NCBI GenBank assembly: GCA_030627905.1 | Contig: DAOVRZ010000049.1 | Coordinates: 1-38,688 of the forward strand | Reading direction: 5' to 3' | Source: JAGMES01 sp023128035 | GTDB taxonomy: Bacteria > Bacillota > Halanaerobiia > DY22613 | Length of the DNA: 38,688 nt | Shown: positions 15,390-22,799 of the stretch, piece by piece | How the letters are laid out: every line of letters starts with the position of its first letter | Position numbering within the stretch: the first letter of the stretch is position 1 | Made by a program: the position numbers and the translations under genes | Notes under the pieces: model-generated | The model's input: the letters and a program-made list of their open reading frames with translations, nothing else | Database searches by the model: none | Told to the model about the DNA's origin: nothing

Positions 15390-15469
15390 GCAATAAAACA
15401 GCTTATAGCTAAATATTTGTGTCCACATATAGCTATAATTGTCTATGATTTTAACTACTATTTTATTGC
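15390..15469. repeat. Nested inverted repeats upstream of the IscB element
   Basis: Outer arms of 12 bases at 15390-15401 and 15458-15469 (GCAATAAAACAG against CTATTTTATTGC, one mismatch that is G-U pairable) enclose perfect 9-base arms at 15403-15411 and 15430-15438 (TTATAGCTA / TAGCTATAA). Nineteen bases are unpaired on one side only. It lies between the DUF6470 stop codon and the presumed left end of the IscB element. It may be a transcript-end structure of the flagellar operon, a MITE-like relic, or part of the guide-containing RNA leader. Confidence 0.6.
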
Positions 15470-15480
15470 TCCATTTTCAC

Positions 15481-16038
15481 TTACCTAACAAGATCAATTA
15501 AACTTCCTGTCCATTCGATATCTATATAATTTTTCTGTTCCAAATATTTACCTACCTTACCCCAATTTAAGTCTACCTTAAACTCAGAAGAAGATGCATC
15601 CATCTTAAAAGGTTGTATCTTAAAATCTATCTTCGTTGAACCAGGCTGACCTTGAACATCTGCTGATGGTTTTAGCTTAATTCCAACAGATTTAGTTCCA
15701 TCCCATGCAGCATTAGCCATTATTTTAGGCAATATAAATCCGTTTTTATGAATATCAGACATCTGATGCCCCTCACTTACTCTACGAGCTATTCCTTCAA
15801 AGGCAATCTGCTGACCTTTATCAGCCATCCGCTTCATAAATGGGCCAGAATCATAAATACCTATCCCCTGACGAGCCGCATCATTGTTAACCTTTACAGT
15901 ACCTTTATTCCGTTGAATCTGTACTTTACTACTAGCAGGATTATGTTTAGCTACAGCATCTTTCTTTTGAATACTGGTTTCTGGAGATTTAATATTCAAT
16001 CCCAATATAGCAGGTTGTTGAGTAATTTTAATATCCAT
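15481..16038 (-). CDS. DUF6470 family protein (flagellar operon)
   Basis: 185 residues with no signal peptide. The start ITQQPAILGLNI, the middle block GPFMKRMADKGQQIA--GIARR--EG and the C-terminal beta-rich stretch match the DUF6470 proteins that follow flgL in many Firmicutes. Their function is not known; the location beside fliW and csrA in relatives suggests a part in hook-filament or flagellin control. Here it is ten bases after flgL. The usual next genes (fliW, csrA) are missing and the IscB element begins instead about 110 bases on. Confidence 0.85.
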   Translation of the reverse strand: MDIKITQQPAILGLNIKSPETSIQKKDAVAKHNPASSKVQIQRNKGTVKVNNDAARQGIGIYDSGPFMKRMADKGQQIAFEGIARRVSEGHQMSDIHKNGFILPKIMANAAWDGTKSVGIKLKPSADVQGQPGSTKIDFKIQPFKMDASSSEFKVDLNWGKVGKYLEQKNYIDIEWTGSLIDLVR

Positions 16039-16047
16039 TTCATCACC

Positions 16048-16920
16048 CTACTTTAAAAAGTCAATTAAAGATGGTTGAATAACACGCGCTCCTACACTCA
16101 AAGATGCACGATACACGTTTTCTTCATTTTTAAAATTCATAATCGTTTCAGCAATATCTACATTTTCGAGTTCTGTTAAAAGTTGGGTATGCTTTATATT
16201 TGCATCTTCAAACCGATTTTTGGCCAACTCTAAACGTTTCACCTTAGATCCCAAATGAGAACGCATTGCAAGAGATATATCACTTGCCTCATCGATTTTA
16301 TTTAGAGTGGTAGTAGAAAGATTAGTTATATTACCCGTTGATAAATCATTGATCATATCTCTCATAGCATCAAAAGCTTGATCAAAAACTGAATTTCCTG
16401 GAATACTATAATCTATAGAAACACTTTTACTAATTTCTACACCTAAATGATTAATATCACCTTGATATGCAGAGTTATAATCAGCATAAGGTTTTGTTGT
16501 AGTCTTATGTCCTGAAAATACAAAACGTCCACCAATAGAAGTATTAGAAATCTGCACCAGATGCTCAGCCAATTGCTCTATTTCCAGACGAATCGAATCC
16601 CGTTGCTCTTGATCCAAAGTATCACTAGCCCCGTAAATTGCCAATTCGCGACCTCTAAGTAATACTGAATTTACCTCATCTAAAGCAGATTCAGAAGTAT
16701 CAATCCAGTCAATTGCTTGATCAATATTTTTTATATATTGCTCATTTTGATGAATAACCGTTTGTAATTGCATACTACGTAACGAAGCTACTGGATCATC
16801 AGAAGGTTGCATAATCTTCCTACCTGTAGAAAGTTCATTGCTTAATCGATCCATTTTTTTATAATTATTATTCAAGTTACGCATCAAATTTTTCACCATC
16901 ATATTACTTGTTAAGCGCAT
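16048..16920 (-). CDS. flgL: Flagellar hook-associated protein 3 (hook-filament junction)
   Basis: 290 residues, normal for a short FlgL. The N-terminal coiled-coil region has RLSNELSTGRKIMQPSDDPVAS, the hallmark of flagellin-type proteins. GGRFVFSGHKTTTKPY lies in the middle, and the C terminus has the second helical region NVDIAETIMNFKNEENVYRASL. FlgL is exported by the flagellar type III system and joins FlgK to the filament. GGGGGTGG precedes the ATG. It follows flgK by 12 bases and clearly shares its transcript. Confidence 0.95.
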   Translation of the reverse strand: MRLTSNMMVKNLMRNLNNNYKKMDRLSNELSTGRKIMQPSDDPVASLRSMQLQTVIHQNEQYIKNIDQAIDWIDTSESALDEVNSVLLRGRELAIYGASDTLDQEQRDSIRLEIEQLAEHLVQISNTSIGGRFVFSGHKTTTKPYADYNSAYQGDINHLGVEISKSVSIDYSIPGNSVFDQAFDAMRDMINDLSTGNITNLSTTTLNKIDEASDISLAMRSHLGSKVKRLELAKNRFEDANIKHTQLLTELENVDIAETIMNFKNEENVYRASLSVGARVIQPSLIDFLK

Positions 16921-16932
16921 TTATTCCACCCC

Positions 16933-18336
16933 CTACCTTAATATTCCATTCAAAACATCCATCATTTCCGACTGAGTTTGAATTAATTTTGCCGCAGCAT
17001 TATATGCTTGTTGAAATACTATTATGTTTGCCATCTCTTCATCTAGAGAAACACCTGAAAGTGAAGCTCGCTGTTGTTCAAGTTGTTGAGTTATAGAATC
17101 AAAATTATCTGTCATCCCTTTAGAACGTTGAGTATCAATACCCAATGAACTAATAATTCCTCCCCAATAATCGCCCATTGTTGAATTATTGCCATTTAAG
17201 ACTCCATTTTGCATTACCTGGCTTAAATTAAGAGCATTACTACCATCACCAACACTATCTAATTGAGATGCTGCAGCGATTTTATTTAGACCATTAATCT
17301 CGTCCATAATAGCATCACTTACTTTAATATTGGATGCATTAGTTCCCTCAAAAAAAGAAATTCCTGTACTATTATCTAAACCATAACCTTTTTGATGAAT
17401 TGTATTAAATTTTGCAATAAAGACCTGTGCCATGGTATCTAACTCATTTACATAATAAGCCACCTTGTTATCTCTGGCATCAAGGAGTCCGGCAATCTCT
17501 CCACTTTGAACCTTTAAATATTCACCACTTTTAGCCCATTTTATATCCACTAAGCCGTCTCTATTTGAATTAGAATGAATCTCAAGTTCATTATAAGTAT
17601 TACCCGAAACGAGACTATATCCACCAATCATTACATTTGCTTTAGAACGAGAATCAACATAAACTTCAATATCCACAATCTTTGAAAGTTCATCAATTAA
17701 AAGGTCTCGTTTATCCAAAAGATCATTAGGACTGTCACCTTTACTGGATGCTTGAGAGATTTGCTGATTTAGATCAGCAATTCGGTGAGAAATAGAGTTT
17801 ATTTCTCCAACCTTATTCTTAATATGACCATCTAATGACCACCTAAAATCATTTAACTGACCACGTAACGAAGAAAAAATATCTGTCAATGATGCTGCAC
17901 TCTGACGTACTGCGGCTCGAACAGCAGAATTTTCAGGACTATTTTGCAACTCTTGAAGAGAACTCCAAAAGTTATCCAAAGAACTTCTTAAACCTGCGTC
18001 TGATGGCTCACCAAAAATCAACTCGATCTCATTTAATGCATTACTACGTTGTTCCCACTCACTTTTAGAAGAGGTGTTATCATGTAAACGTTTATCAACA
18101 AATGCATTCCGTAATCTCAAAATCTGACTAACCTCTACTCCTGTTCCAACCTGGCCTGCTTCCTTACGATTATTCATGGATGGAAGCGTATAAGGAATTG
18201 TAGTAGACAATACTGCACGCTGCCTAGTGTAACCTTCTGTATTAGCATTAGCTATGTTATGAGCAGTAACATCTAACGCACGACGATGTGCCTTCAATGC
18301 ATTAACCCCTATATTTAAACCCATCATTCCACTCAT
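16933..18336 (-). CDS. flgK: Flagellar hook-associated protein 1
   Basis: 467 residues. The N terminus GLNIGVNALKAHRRALDVT and HNIANANTEGYTRQRAVL are the rod/hook-type motif of FlgK. The centre holds the long D1 helices (DISHRIADLNQQIS region, then NDLLDKRDLLIDELS). The C-terminal end FDSITQQLEQQRASLSGVS and DEEMANIIVFQQAYNAAAKL closes the axial domain. It is exported and sits between hook and FlgL. A GGAGG site lies eight bases before the ATG. Slightly short for the family because the variable middle domain is small. Confidence 0.96.
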   Translation of the reverse strand: MSGMMGLNIGVNALKAHRRALDVTAHNIANANTEGYTRQRAVLSTTIPYTLPSMNNRKEAGQVGTGVEVSQILRLRNAFVDKRLHDNTSSKSEWEQRSNALNEIELIFGEPSDAGLRSSLDNFWSSLQELQNSPENSAVRAAVRQSAASLTDIFSSLRGQLNDFRWSLDGHIKNKVGEINSISHRIADLNQQISQASSKGDSPNDLLDKRDLLIDELSKIVDIEVYVDSRSKANVMIGGYSLVSGNTYNELEIHSNSNRDGLVDIKWAKSGEYLKVQSGEIAGLLDARDNKVAYYVNELDTMAQVFIAKFNTIHQKGYGLDNSTGISFFEGTNASNIKVSDAIMDEINGLNKIAAASQLDSVGDGSNALNLSQVMQNGVLNGNNSTMGDYWGGIISSLGIDTQRSKGMTDNFDSITQQLEQQRASLSGVSLDEEMANIIVFQQAYNAAAKLIQTQSEMMDVLNGILR

Positions 18337-18354
18337 ATTTCCTACCTCCGTTCT

Positions 18355-18849
18355 TTACACACGTTTATCGATTAAATGTTGTGACTTCTTATCATCTACT
18401 CCCTTTCTACCATAAGTAGAAGAAGAAGGAGATGTTGCCAAAGTCAAGGTACGGATTGTAAAGTCATTTATATGCATTGCTTCCTCTATCAACATTTTAT
18501 TGGTATCATTAGTTTTATTCAATTTTTCTAAAGTTTGTAACAGACTAATTCGAAATTGTTCAAGTTTTTCCTTAGAACGCTCATCGATAAAATCTCTAAT
18601 TTTTGAAAAAGAAAGTTCTTTCTCAGAAATATTTAAAACAGTACTTAATCCCAATATTGATTGACGTCGTTCTTTTTCAACAGTCTCAATCTTCTCAATT
18701 AATTCTTGTTCCTCTTTTAAACATTTGGCAAGTTCATCTATATCATTTGCAATAATAACTTCTTGCTTTTTCTGAGCCCACACAGCCAGTTCCTCGTAGA
18801 GACCCTGTTCAACGGCTAAAACTCGCAAAAGTTCATTTAAATGGTTCAT
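18355..18849 (-). CDS. flgN: FlgN-type flagellar export chaperone
   Basis: 164 residues, almost all helical, with heptad-like Leu/Glu/Lys patterns (LLRVLAVEQGLYEELAVWA, then ECLKEEQELIEKIETVEKER in similar form). The usual FlgN pattern of N-terminal 'L-ELL--E---Y--L---A--K' is clear. FlgN holds FlgK and FlgL in the cytoplasm before export; its gene lies immediately before flgK as expected. The C-terminal tail SPSSSTYGRKGVDDKK is unstructured. AGGAGG lies nine bases before the ATG. Confidence 0.88.
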   Translation of the reverse strand: MNHLNELLRVLAVEQGLYEELAVWAQKKQEVIIANDIDELAKCLKEEQELIEKIETVEKERRQSILGLSTVLNISEKELSFSKIRDFIDERSKEKLEQFRISLLQTLEKLNKTNDTNKMLIEEAMHINDFTIRTLTLATSPSSSTYGRKGVDDKKSQHLIDKRV

Positions 18850-18879
18850 TCTACGGATCCTCCTCTTTGAAGACAGAAA

Positions 18880-19167
18880 CTAACCAATAATACGATCAAC
18901 AAAATAACCCTCGAGCATTTTTTCTGCAATCTTTTCGCCTTTTACTTCATAAGTGCCCAGTTGAATAGCCATTTTCAACTTTTCTACCTTTTCAGCACGA
19001 ATATCAGGAGTTTGAGCTAATATCTCCTGAATTCTTCCAAGCTCTCTTGCTTCACGAGAAACATGAGCCTGATCACCTTTAGTAGAGTCAGTTCTCCCAG
19101 AATGTTGAGGTTTATTCTTTTGATATATTTTTGTTATCTGTTGAAACTTGCTTCCAGAAATTTTCAT
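18880..19167 (-). CDS. flgM: Anti-sigma factor for sigma-28/sigma-D
   Basis: 95 residues from ATG at 19165-19167 (MKISGSKFQQI), preferred over an earlier ATG because GGTGGTG lies upstream at good distance and family members begin MKI. A disordered basic N-terminal half is followed by HVSREARELGRIQEIL and VEKLKMAIQLGTYEVKGEKIAEKMLEG, the FlgM binding region. It binds the flagellar sigma factor until it is exported through the finished hook. It opens the flgM-flgN-flgK-flgL operon and has its own sigma-28-like promoter behind a terminator. Confidence 0.93.
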   Translation of the reverse strand: MKISGSKFQQITKIYQKNKPQHSGRTDSTKGDQAHVSREARELGRIQEILAQTPDIRAEKVEKLKMAIQLGTYEVKGEKIAEKMLEGYFVDRIIG

Positions 19168-19206
19168 CCGAATCACCACCATCAAATTAATACTAGCCTT
19201 ACTCCT

Positions 19207-19234
19207 ATCATCGGATTTTAATTAAGTTTCATTA
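19207..19234 (-). promoter_or_regulatory. Candidate sigma-28 (sigma-D) promoter of flgM
   Basis: On the minus strand TAAT (19231-19234) and CCGATGAT (19207-19214) are 16 bases apart, close to the TAAA-N15-GCCGATAA consensus of flagellar sigma factors. It lies about 40 bases before flgM, behind a terminator that isolates flgM from yvyF, which is where a late flagellar promoter is needed. Confidence 0.5.
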
Positions 19235-19238
19235 ACAT

Positions 19239-19271
19239 AAAAAAAAATCCCTGACTCTAAATTAAGTCAGG
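19239..19271 (-). terminator. Rho-independent terminator after yvyF
   Basis: A CCTGACT/AGTCAGG stem (19250-19256 and 19265-19271) with an 8-base loop is followed on the minus strand by GATTTTTTTTT. This is the best-formed terminator in the window. It ends the udk-yvyF transcript and leaves flgM with its own promoter. Confidence 0.85.
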
Positions 19272-19319
19272 TTATCTCAGTATTGCTCTATTATTCTTGC
19301 TAAAAAGTCTAGATATAAA

Positions 19320-19730
19320 TTATCTTCCTTTTCTCCGGTTAGCTGTAAACATCTTTCTTCCCTTAGATCCACCTATATTACCTTGTTGTACTGATTCATC
19401 ACTCTGTAAACCTTTTATCATTCGATCTTTACAAGCTGGACAATATTCTTCATCTCCATCTACTGGCTCTCCACATCCTTGACAATTTGCATATACTTTA
19501 ACTTTTAAACCAGCTCGATTTAACCTACCTTGTCGAACAAATTTCATAATTTTCTTTGTTTTTACTTCTGTATGTTCATGAATTTCCTCAATCGAAGAAG
19601 TTGACGCATCTTGAAGAAATTCCCTCACTTTTTCAAAATCTTTATCTTCTTGTTCAAAACAGTCCTGGCAAATCTCACGGACAGGATGAACAAATACTTT
19701 TCTACACTCTTTGCAATTTTTGAGTTCCAT
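19320..19730 (-). CDS. yvyF: YvyF-like flagellar operon protein (TIGR03826 family)
   Basis: 136 residues from the ATG at 19728-19730 with GGAGG nine bases upstream; a longer frame starting at 19817 overlaps udk and lacks a site. Two zinc-knuckle pairs at the N terminus (CKECRKVF, CQDCF) and two more at the C-terminal third (CQGCGEPV, CPACKDRM) frame a helix-turn-helix-like stretch EEIHEHTEVKTKKIMKFVRQ. That is the layout of the family, placed beside flgM in Firmicutes. Its role is uncertain; it is suspected to be a regulator of flagellar genes. Downstream is a strong terminator. Confidence 0.9.
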   Translation of the reverse strand: MELKNCKECRKVFVHPVREICQDCFEQEDKDFEKVREFLQDASTSSIEEIHEHTEVKTKKIMKFVRQGRLNRAGLKVKVYANCQGCGEPVDGDEEYCPACKDRMIKGLQSDESVQQGNIGGSKGRKMFTANRRKGR

Positions 19731-19806
19731 CGCAATTCGCCTCCTTTTTTTAATATTTTCTCCCCTTCTGCGTTTTTCCCTGCTTATACCGTTAAAAAAG
19801 TTCTGG

Positions 19807-20430
19807 TCACACCTCAACTCTCAAATAACTCCTTATCCTTGACTCCAATATATCAATAGCCACCTCATTAAATCCACCCCTAGGCACTATAATATCTGCA
19901 TATTTCTTCGTCGGATGAATATATTTCTCATACATCGGACGGACTGTCTCTAGATACTGCTCTGAAATAGATTCTATCGTACGTCCTCGCTCTTTCGTAT
20001 CTCTTAATACACGTCTTAGCAATCGAATATCTGAATCAGCATCTACAAATACCTTAATATCCATTAAATCACGCAATCTCGGGTCATGTAAAATCAGTAT
20101 CCCCTCAATCAAAATTATCGGCCGTGATTCTACTTTTACTCGTTCAGGCATTCGATTATGAACAGTAAAATCATATCGGGGTTGATCAACGACTTCACCC
20201 TGAACTAACTTAGAAATCTGTTCAATCAAAAGTTCTGTATCAAAAGCATCTGGACAATCATAGTTCAATTTTTCCCTCTCCTCAAAGGAAAGATTACTAT
20301 TTTCTTTATAGTAAAAATCTTGTTTGATTAAAAGAATATCCTCACCAATACGTTTGACCAAATTTTCTGCTACAGTTGTCTTGCCAGATCCCGAGCCTCC
20401 TGATACACCGATCACTATAGATTTCTTCAT
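19807..20430 (-). CDS. udk: Uridine kinase
   Basis: 207 residues from the ATG at 20428-20430, which matches the usual length and N-terminal MKKSIVIGVSGGSGSGKTT; a longer frame would read through the promoter-proximal leader. Walker A is GGSGSGKT (11-18). DFYYK, NYDCPDAFD, PRYDFTVHNR and ILIEGILIL follow in the family order. It phosphorylates uridine and cytidine with ATP or GTP in pyrimidine salvage. It is the first gene of the transcript that continues into yvyF (76 bases), an unusual partner for flagellar genes. A good sigma-A promoter lies 39 bases upstream. Confidence 0.95.
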   Translation of the reverse strand: MKKSIVIGVSGGSGSGKTTVAENLVKRIGEDILLIKQDFYYKENSNLSFEEREKLNYDCPDAFDTELLIEQISKLVQGEVVDQPRYDFTVHNRMPERVKVESRPIILIEGILILHDPRLRDLMDIKVFVDADSDIRLLRRVLRDTKERGRTIESISEQYLETVRPMYEKYIHPTKKYADIIVPRGGFNEVAIDILESRIRSYLRVEV

Positions 20431-20468
20431 ATATATCAAAATCCTCCCCATCTTCAAGGTTCTAAGTA

Positions 20469-20497
20469 ATTTTAGCATTTCGCTTTCTTTTTTGCAA
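20469..20497 (-). promoter_or_regulatory. Sigma-A type promoter of udk
   Basis: On the minus strand TTGCAA (20492-20497) and TAAAAT (20469-20474) are 17 bases apart. TTGCAA is its own reverse complement, so the same box could serve as -35 for the divergent genes on the plus strand, although the matching -10 there (GACTAT, 20515-20520) is poor. Confidence 0.6.
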
Positions 20498-20585
20498 GTA
20501 GATAAATTCTCAAAGACTATGGCAGGAAATCAGAGTAATAACGACGAAATTTATTAATATTCGTCTATTGAAAGGAGGCCAAATT

Positions 20586-21383
20586 TTGAAAAATAAAATT
20601 CCATTTTTATTACTTTTTATTCTTTTGTTTTCTAACCTGACTTTCGCCGAAGCAAATTCACTTCCAGAGGTTAATTTTACCGAAGGATACATAATAGCTG
20701 AAGGGATGGGAGTCGTCAGAGAAGATATTGCTAATCAATCTCAAGCTATTGCTTTAGCACGACTAGCCGCAAAAGTTGATGCCCAGCGGAATCTACTAGA
20801 AATTATCGCAGGTTTAGAAATAAACGGTCAAACATCTCTAAAAAATCTGATGATTGATGATGAAGTCCGCACACATGTTGAAGGAATTTTACAGGGAGCG
20901 CAAGTTGTTCCTAATGAGGAATACTTACAGGAAGGAATATATCATATTCAGCTTAAAGTTAGTTTTGAACCACTCAAAACAATATATGCTTCTTCCCCTG
21001 CTTCAGATGAAAGCACAGAACAAACTGATAAAAAAAATCAGTACACCAGTTTAATTATTGATGCTCAACAATTTAAAATCACAACCATTGAACTTTTACA
21101 AATTAGAGATTTAGATGATAAGCTCATCTTTTCTCCTGACCGAGCACCTTATACTGGTGAAGAATCAATTTTAAAATTAAGCCACACAGATGCCTTATCA
21201 GATCCACGAGCTGGAGAAAATCCACTCATTATCAGTGCTCAAAATTTAAATTCAATATACAATCTCATCATCTACATTACGCAAGAAGATGGACAAACAA
21301 TTCTTTCTCAATTAGGAGATACAGATATATTTTTAATGTCAAAAATCCTCATAATCACTGGAGGTAAAACTAATGAATCATAA
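20586..21383 (+). CDS. LPP20-family secreted protein
   Basis: 265 residues from a TTG at 20586-20588, with GGAGG seven bases upstream; the apparent earlier start contains this site. A signal peptide (KNKIPFLLLFILLFSNLTFAEA) has no lipobox. Residues about 38-130 carry GMGVVRED--NQSQAIALARLAAKVDAQRNLLEII and VEGILQGAQVV, the LPP20 fold. The second half is beta-rich and ends in a predicted domain I cannot name. LPP20 proteins are envelope proteins of uncertain role, some linked to flagella. It overlaps the next gene by 11 bases and is divergent from the flagellar set. Confidence 0.8.
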   Translation: MKNKIPFLLLFILLFSNLTFAEANSLPEVNFTEGYIIAEGMGVVREDIANQSQAIALARLAAKVDAQRNLLEIIAGLEINGQTSLKNLMIDDEVRTHVEGILQGAQVVPNEEYLQEGIYHIQLKVSFEPLKTIYASSPASDESTEQTDKKNQYTSLIIDAQQFKITTIELLQIRDLDDKLIFSPDRAPYTGEESILKLSHTDALSDPRAGENPLIISAQNLNSIYNLIIYITQEDGQTILSQLGDTDIFLMSKILIITGGKTNES

Positions 21384-22770
21384 AAATAAATGGTTTTTAC
21401 TAATTGCAATAATAGTTATATGTATTCTCATTTCACCAATATCCTTAGCCGTCTCTAAAAAGAAAGAAGAAAAAATTCAAATAAGTGCCACAGGCCTTGC
21501 CCCAATCTCAACAAATAAGGGAATTGCAAAAGAAGAAGCTTTAATGGATGCCTTTCGAAATGCCATGGAACAGGCTCTAGGGGTTAGGATAACCGCATTT
21601 ACGGTGATGGAGAACTTAACTATCACTAAAGATGTTGTAATGAGCCAGACCTGGGGAAATCTCCTCTCCTATGAAATAATTGAGGAGAAAGAATCAAAGG
21701 GAACTTATTTCATCACAATCTCAGCAGAAGTCAGTTCTGATGCCAGATGGTGGGCTGAATTTGAAGGAACCCTTGATGTAGTTCGTCTTCATGTAAAAGA
21801 TCTAGTTATCAGAGATACCTACACAATCCCTGATCCAATCCAATCAGGTGGCTTATACTATGATCAAATTTTAGTGATTCCAGTCAGAGGTAAAGAACAT
21901 TACTTAGTTGCTGTTCATGCTAAAAGCAAGCATATTATGTGGAAAATGGATTTATCCGGACGATTAACTGCTCCATTATCAACTAATGGAGATTGGGGAG
22001 TTGCTATCACAAAAGAAGAAGTTATTGTTTTCAATCTAAAATATGGATGGGTTCACTGGAAGTATACTCCTGAAGACACCATCTATCAAACAGCTGCTAT
22101 TACAAAAGATGCAATTTATCTCACCACTCAGCGAGGTAAATTATTAGCTCTGGGAACTAAAAAAGGTAACTTACTCTGGCAATATCGGACAGATGGCTTT
22201 TTCTTGAGTCAACCTACTATCGCTGGAGATCAAATCTATTTTGGCGATTCAAGTGGTTATCTTTATTCTTTAGATCTAAACCGACAAAGTTTAGTTTATA
22301 AAAAAATGATTAGTCCTAACTTTAATATAACATCCACAAGAATTCTCAATTTCCTTACCTATAATGATGATTATGATCAAATACTTGCTATCAATTCAGT
22401 TGATGGAAGCAATATGTGGAGTTATAAAGGTAAATTTGCAGGTTCTTCTGCAACAGCCCATACTCCAAAATTGATACAAGGAAAAGTTTTAGCCCTCTTT
22501 ACACAATCGAAAAAAAGCAGGATGTATCTTTTCGATGCTAAATCAGGTTATCTCTATTGGGAGAAGGAATTAGATTTTCCTGCCACTGAAATCGCGGGGG
22601 TAGGGAATGGAATCATCATTCTCAATAGTTGGAATGGTATTCGAATTTATGATTTAGAGTTTGGAAATCCACTCTGGGAAAGTAGTAGTTCTGGGGTAAA
22701 AGTTCAACTTATGGTTGGTGAAGATCGGTTATTTTATCTTCATGATACTGAAGTTGATGTATATAAATAA
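21373..22770 (+). CDS. FlgT-N-like domain fused to PQQ-type beta-propeller, secreted
   Basis: 465 residues. A signal peptide or anchor (residues 7-27, WFLLIAIIVICILISPISLA) is followed by a domain at about 35-130 resembling FlgT-N/LPP20: EEALMDAFRNAMEQALGVRI, then SYEIIEEKESKGTYFITISAEV. Residues about 150-465 are propeller repeats such as LVAVHAKSKHIMWKMDLSG, LLALGTKKGNLLWQY and MYLFDAKSGYLYWEKEL, each with the A--G---W- motif of PQQ-like or BamB-like propellers. The start is an ATG with GGAGG eight bases upstream inside the previous gene. Together the pair suggests a periplasmic or outer-membrane assembly or scaffolding role; no enzyme residues are evident. Confidence 0.75.
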   Translation: MNHKNKWFLLIAIIVICILISPISLAVSKKKEEKIQISATGLAPISTNKGIAKEEALMDAFRNAMEQALGVRITAFTVMENLTITKDVVMSQTWGNLLSYEIIEEKESKGTYFITISAEVSSDARWWAEFEGTLDVVRLHVKDLVIRDTYTIPDPIQSGGLYYDQILVIPVRGKEHYLVAVHAKSKHIMWKMDLSGRLTAPLSTNGDWGVAITKEEVIVFNLKYGWVHWKYTPEDTIYQTAAITKDAIYLTTQRGKLLALGTKKGNLLWQYRTDGFFLSQPTIAGDQIYFGDSSGYLYSLDLNRQSLVYKKMISPNFNITSTRILNFLTYNDDYDQILAINSVDGSNMWSYKGKFAGSSATAHTPKLIQGKVLALFTQSKKSRMYLFDAKSGYLYWEKELDFPATEIAGVGNGIIILNSWNGIRIYDLEFGNPLWESSSSGVKVQLMVGEDRLFYLHDTEVDVYK

Positions 22771-22799
22771 AGGCTGTCATTTTGACAGCCTTATTTTTT
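22771..22799. terminator. Bidirectional terminator between the propeller gene and galE
   Basis: A perfect 8-bp stem GGCTGTCA/TGACAGCC (22772-22790, 3-base loop) lies directly after the propeller stop. It has TTATTTTTTG on the plus side, and a TTTATTTATAT run on the minus strand. It serves both convergent genes; the galE stop codon (22791-22793) lies inside the tail. Confidence 0.85.
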
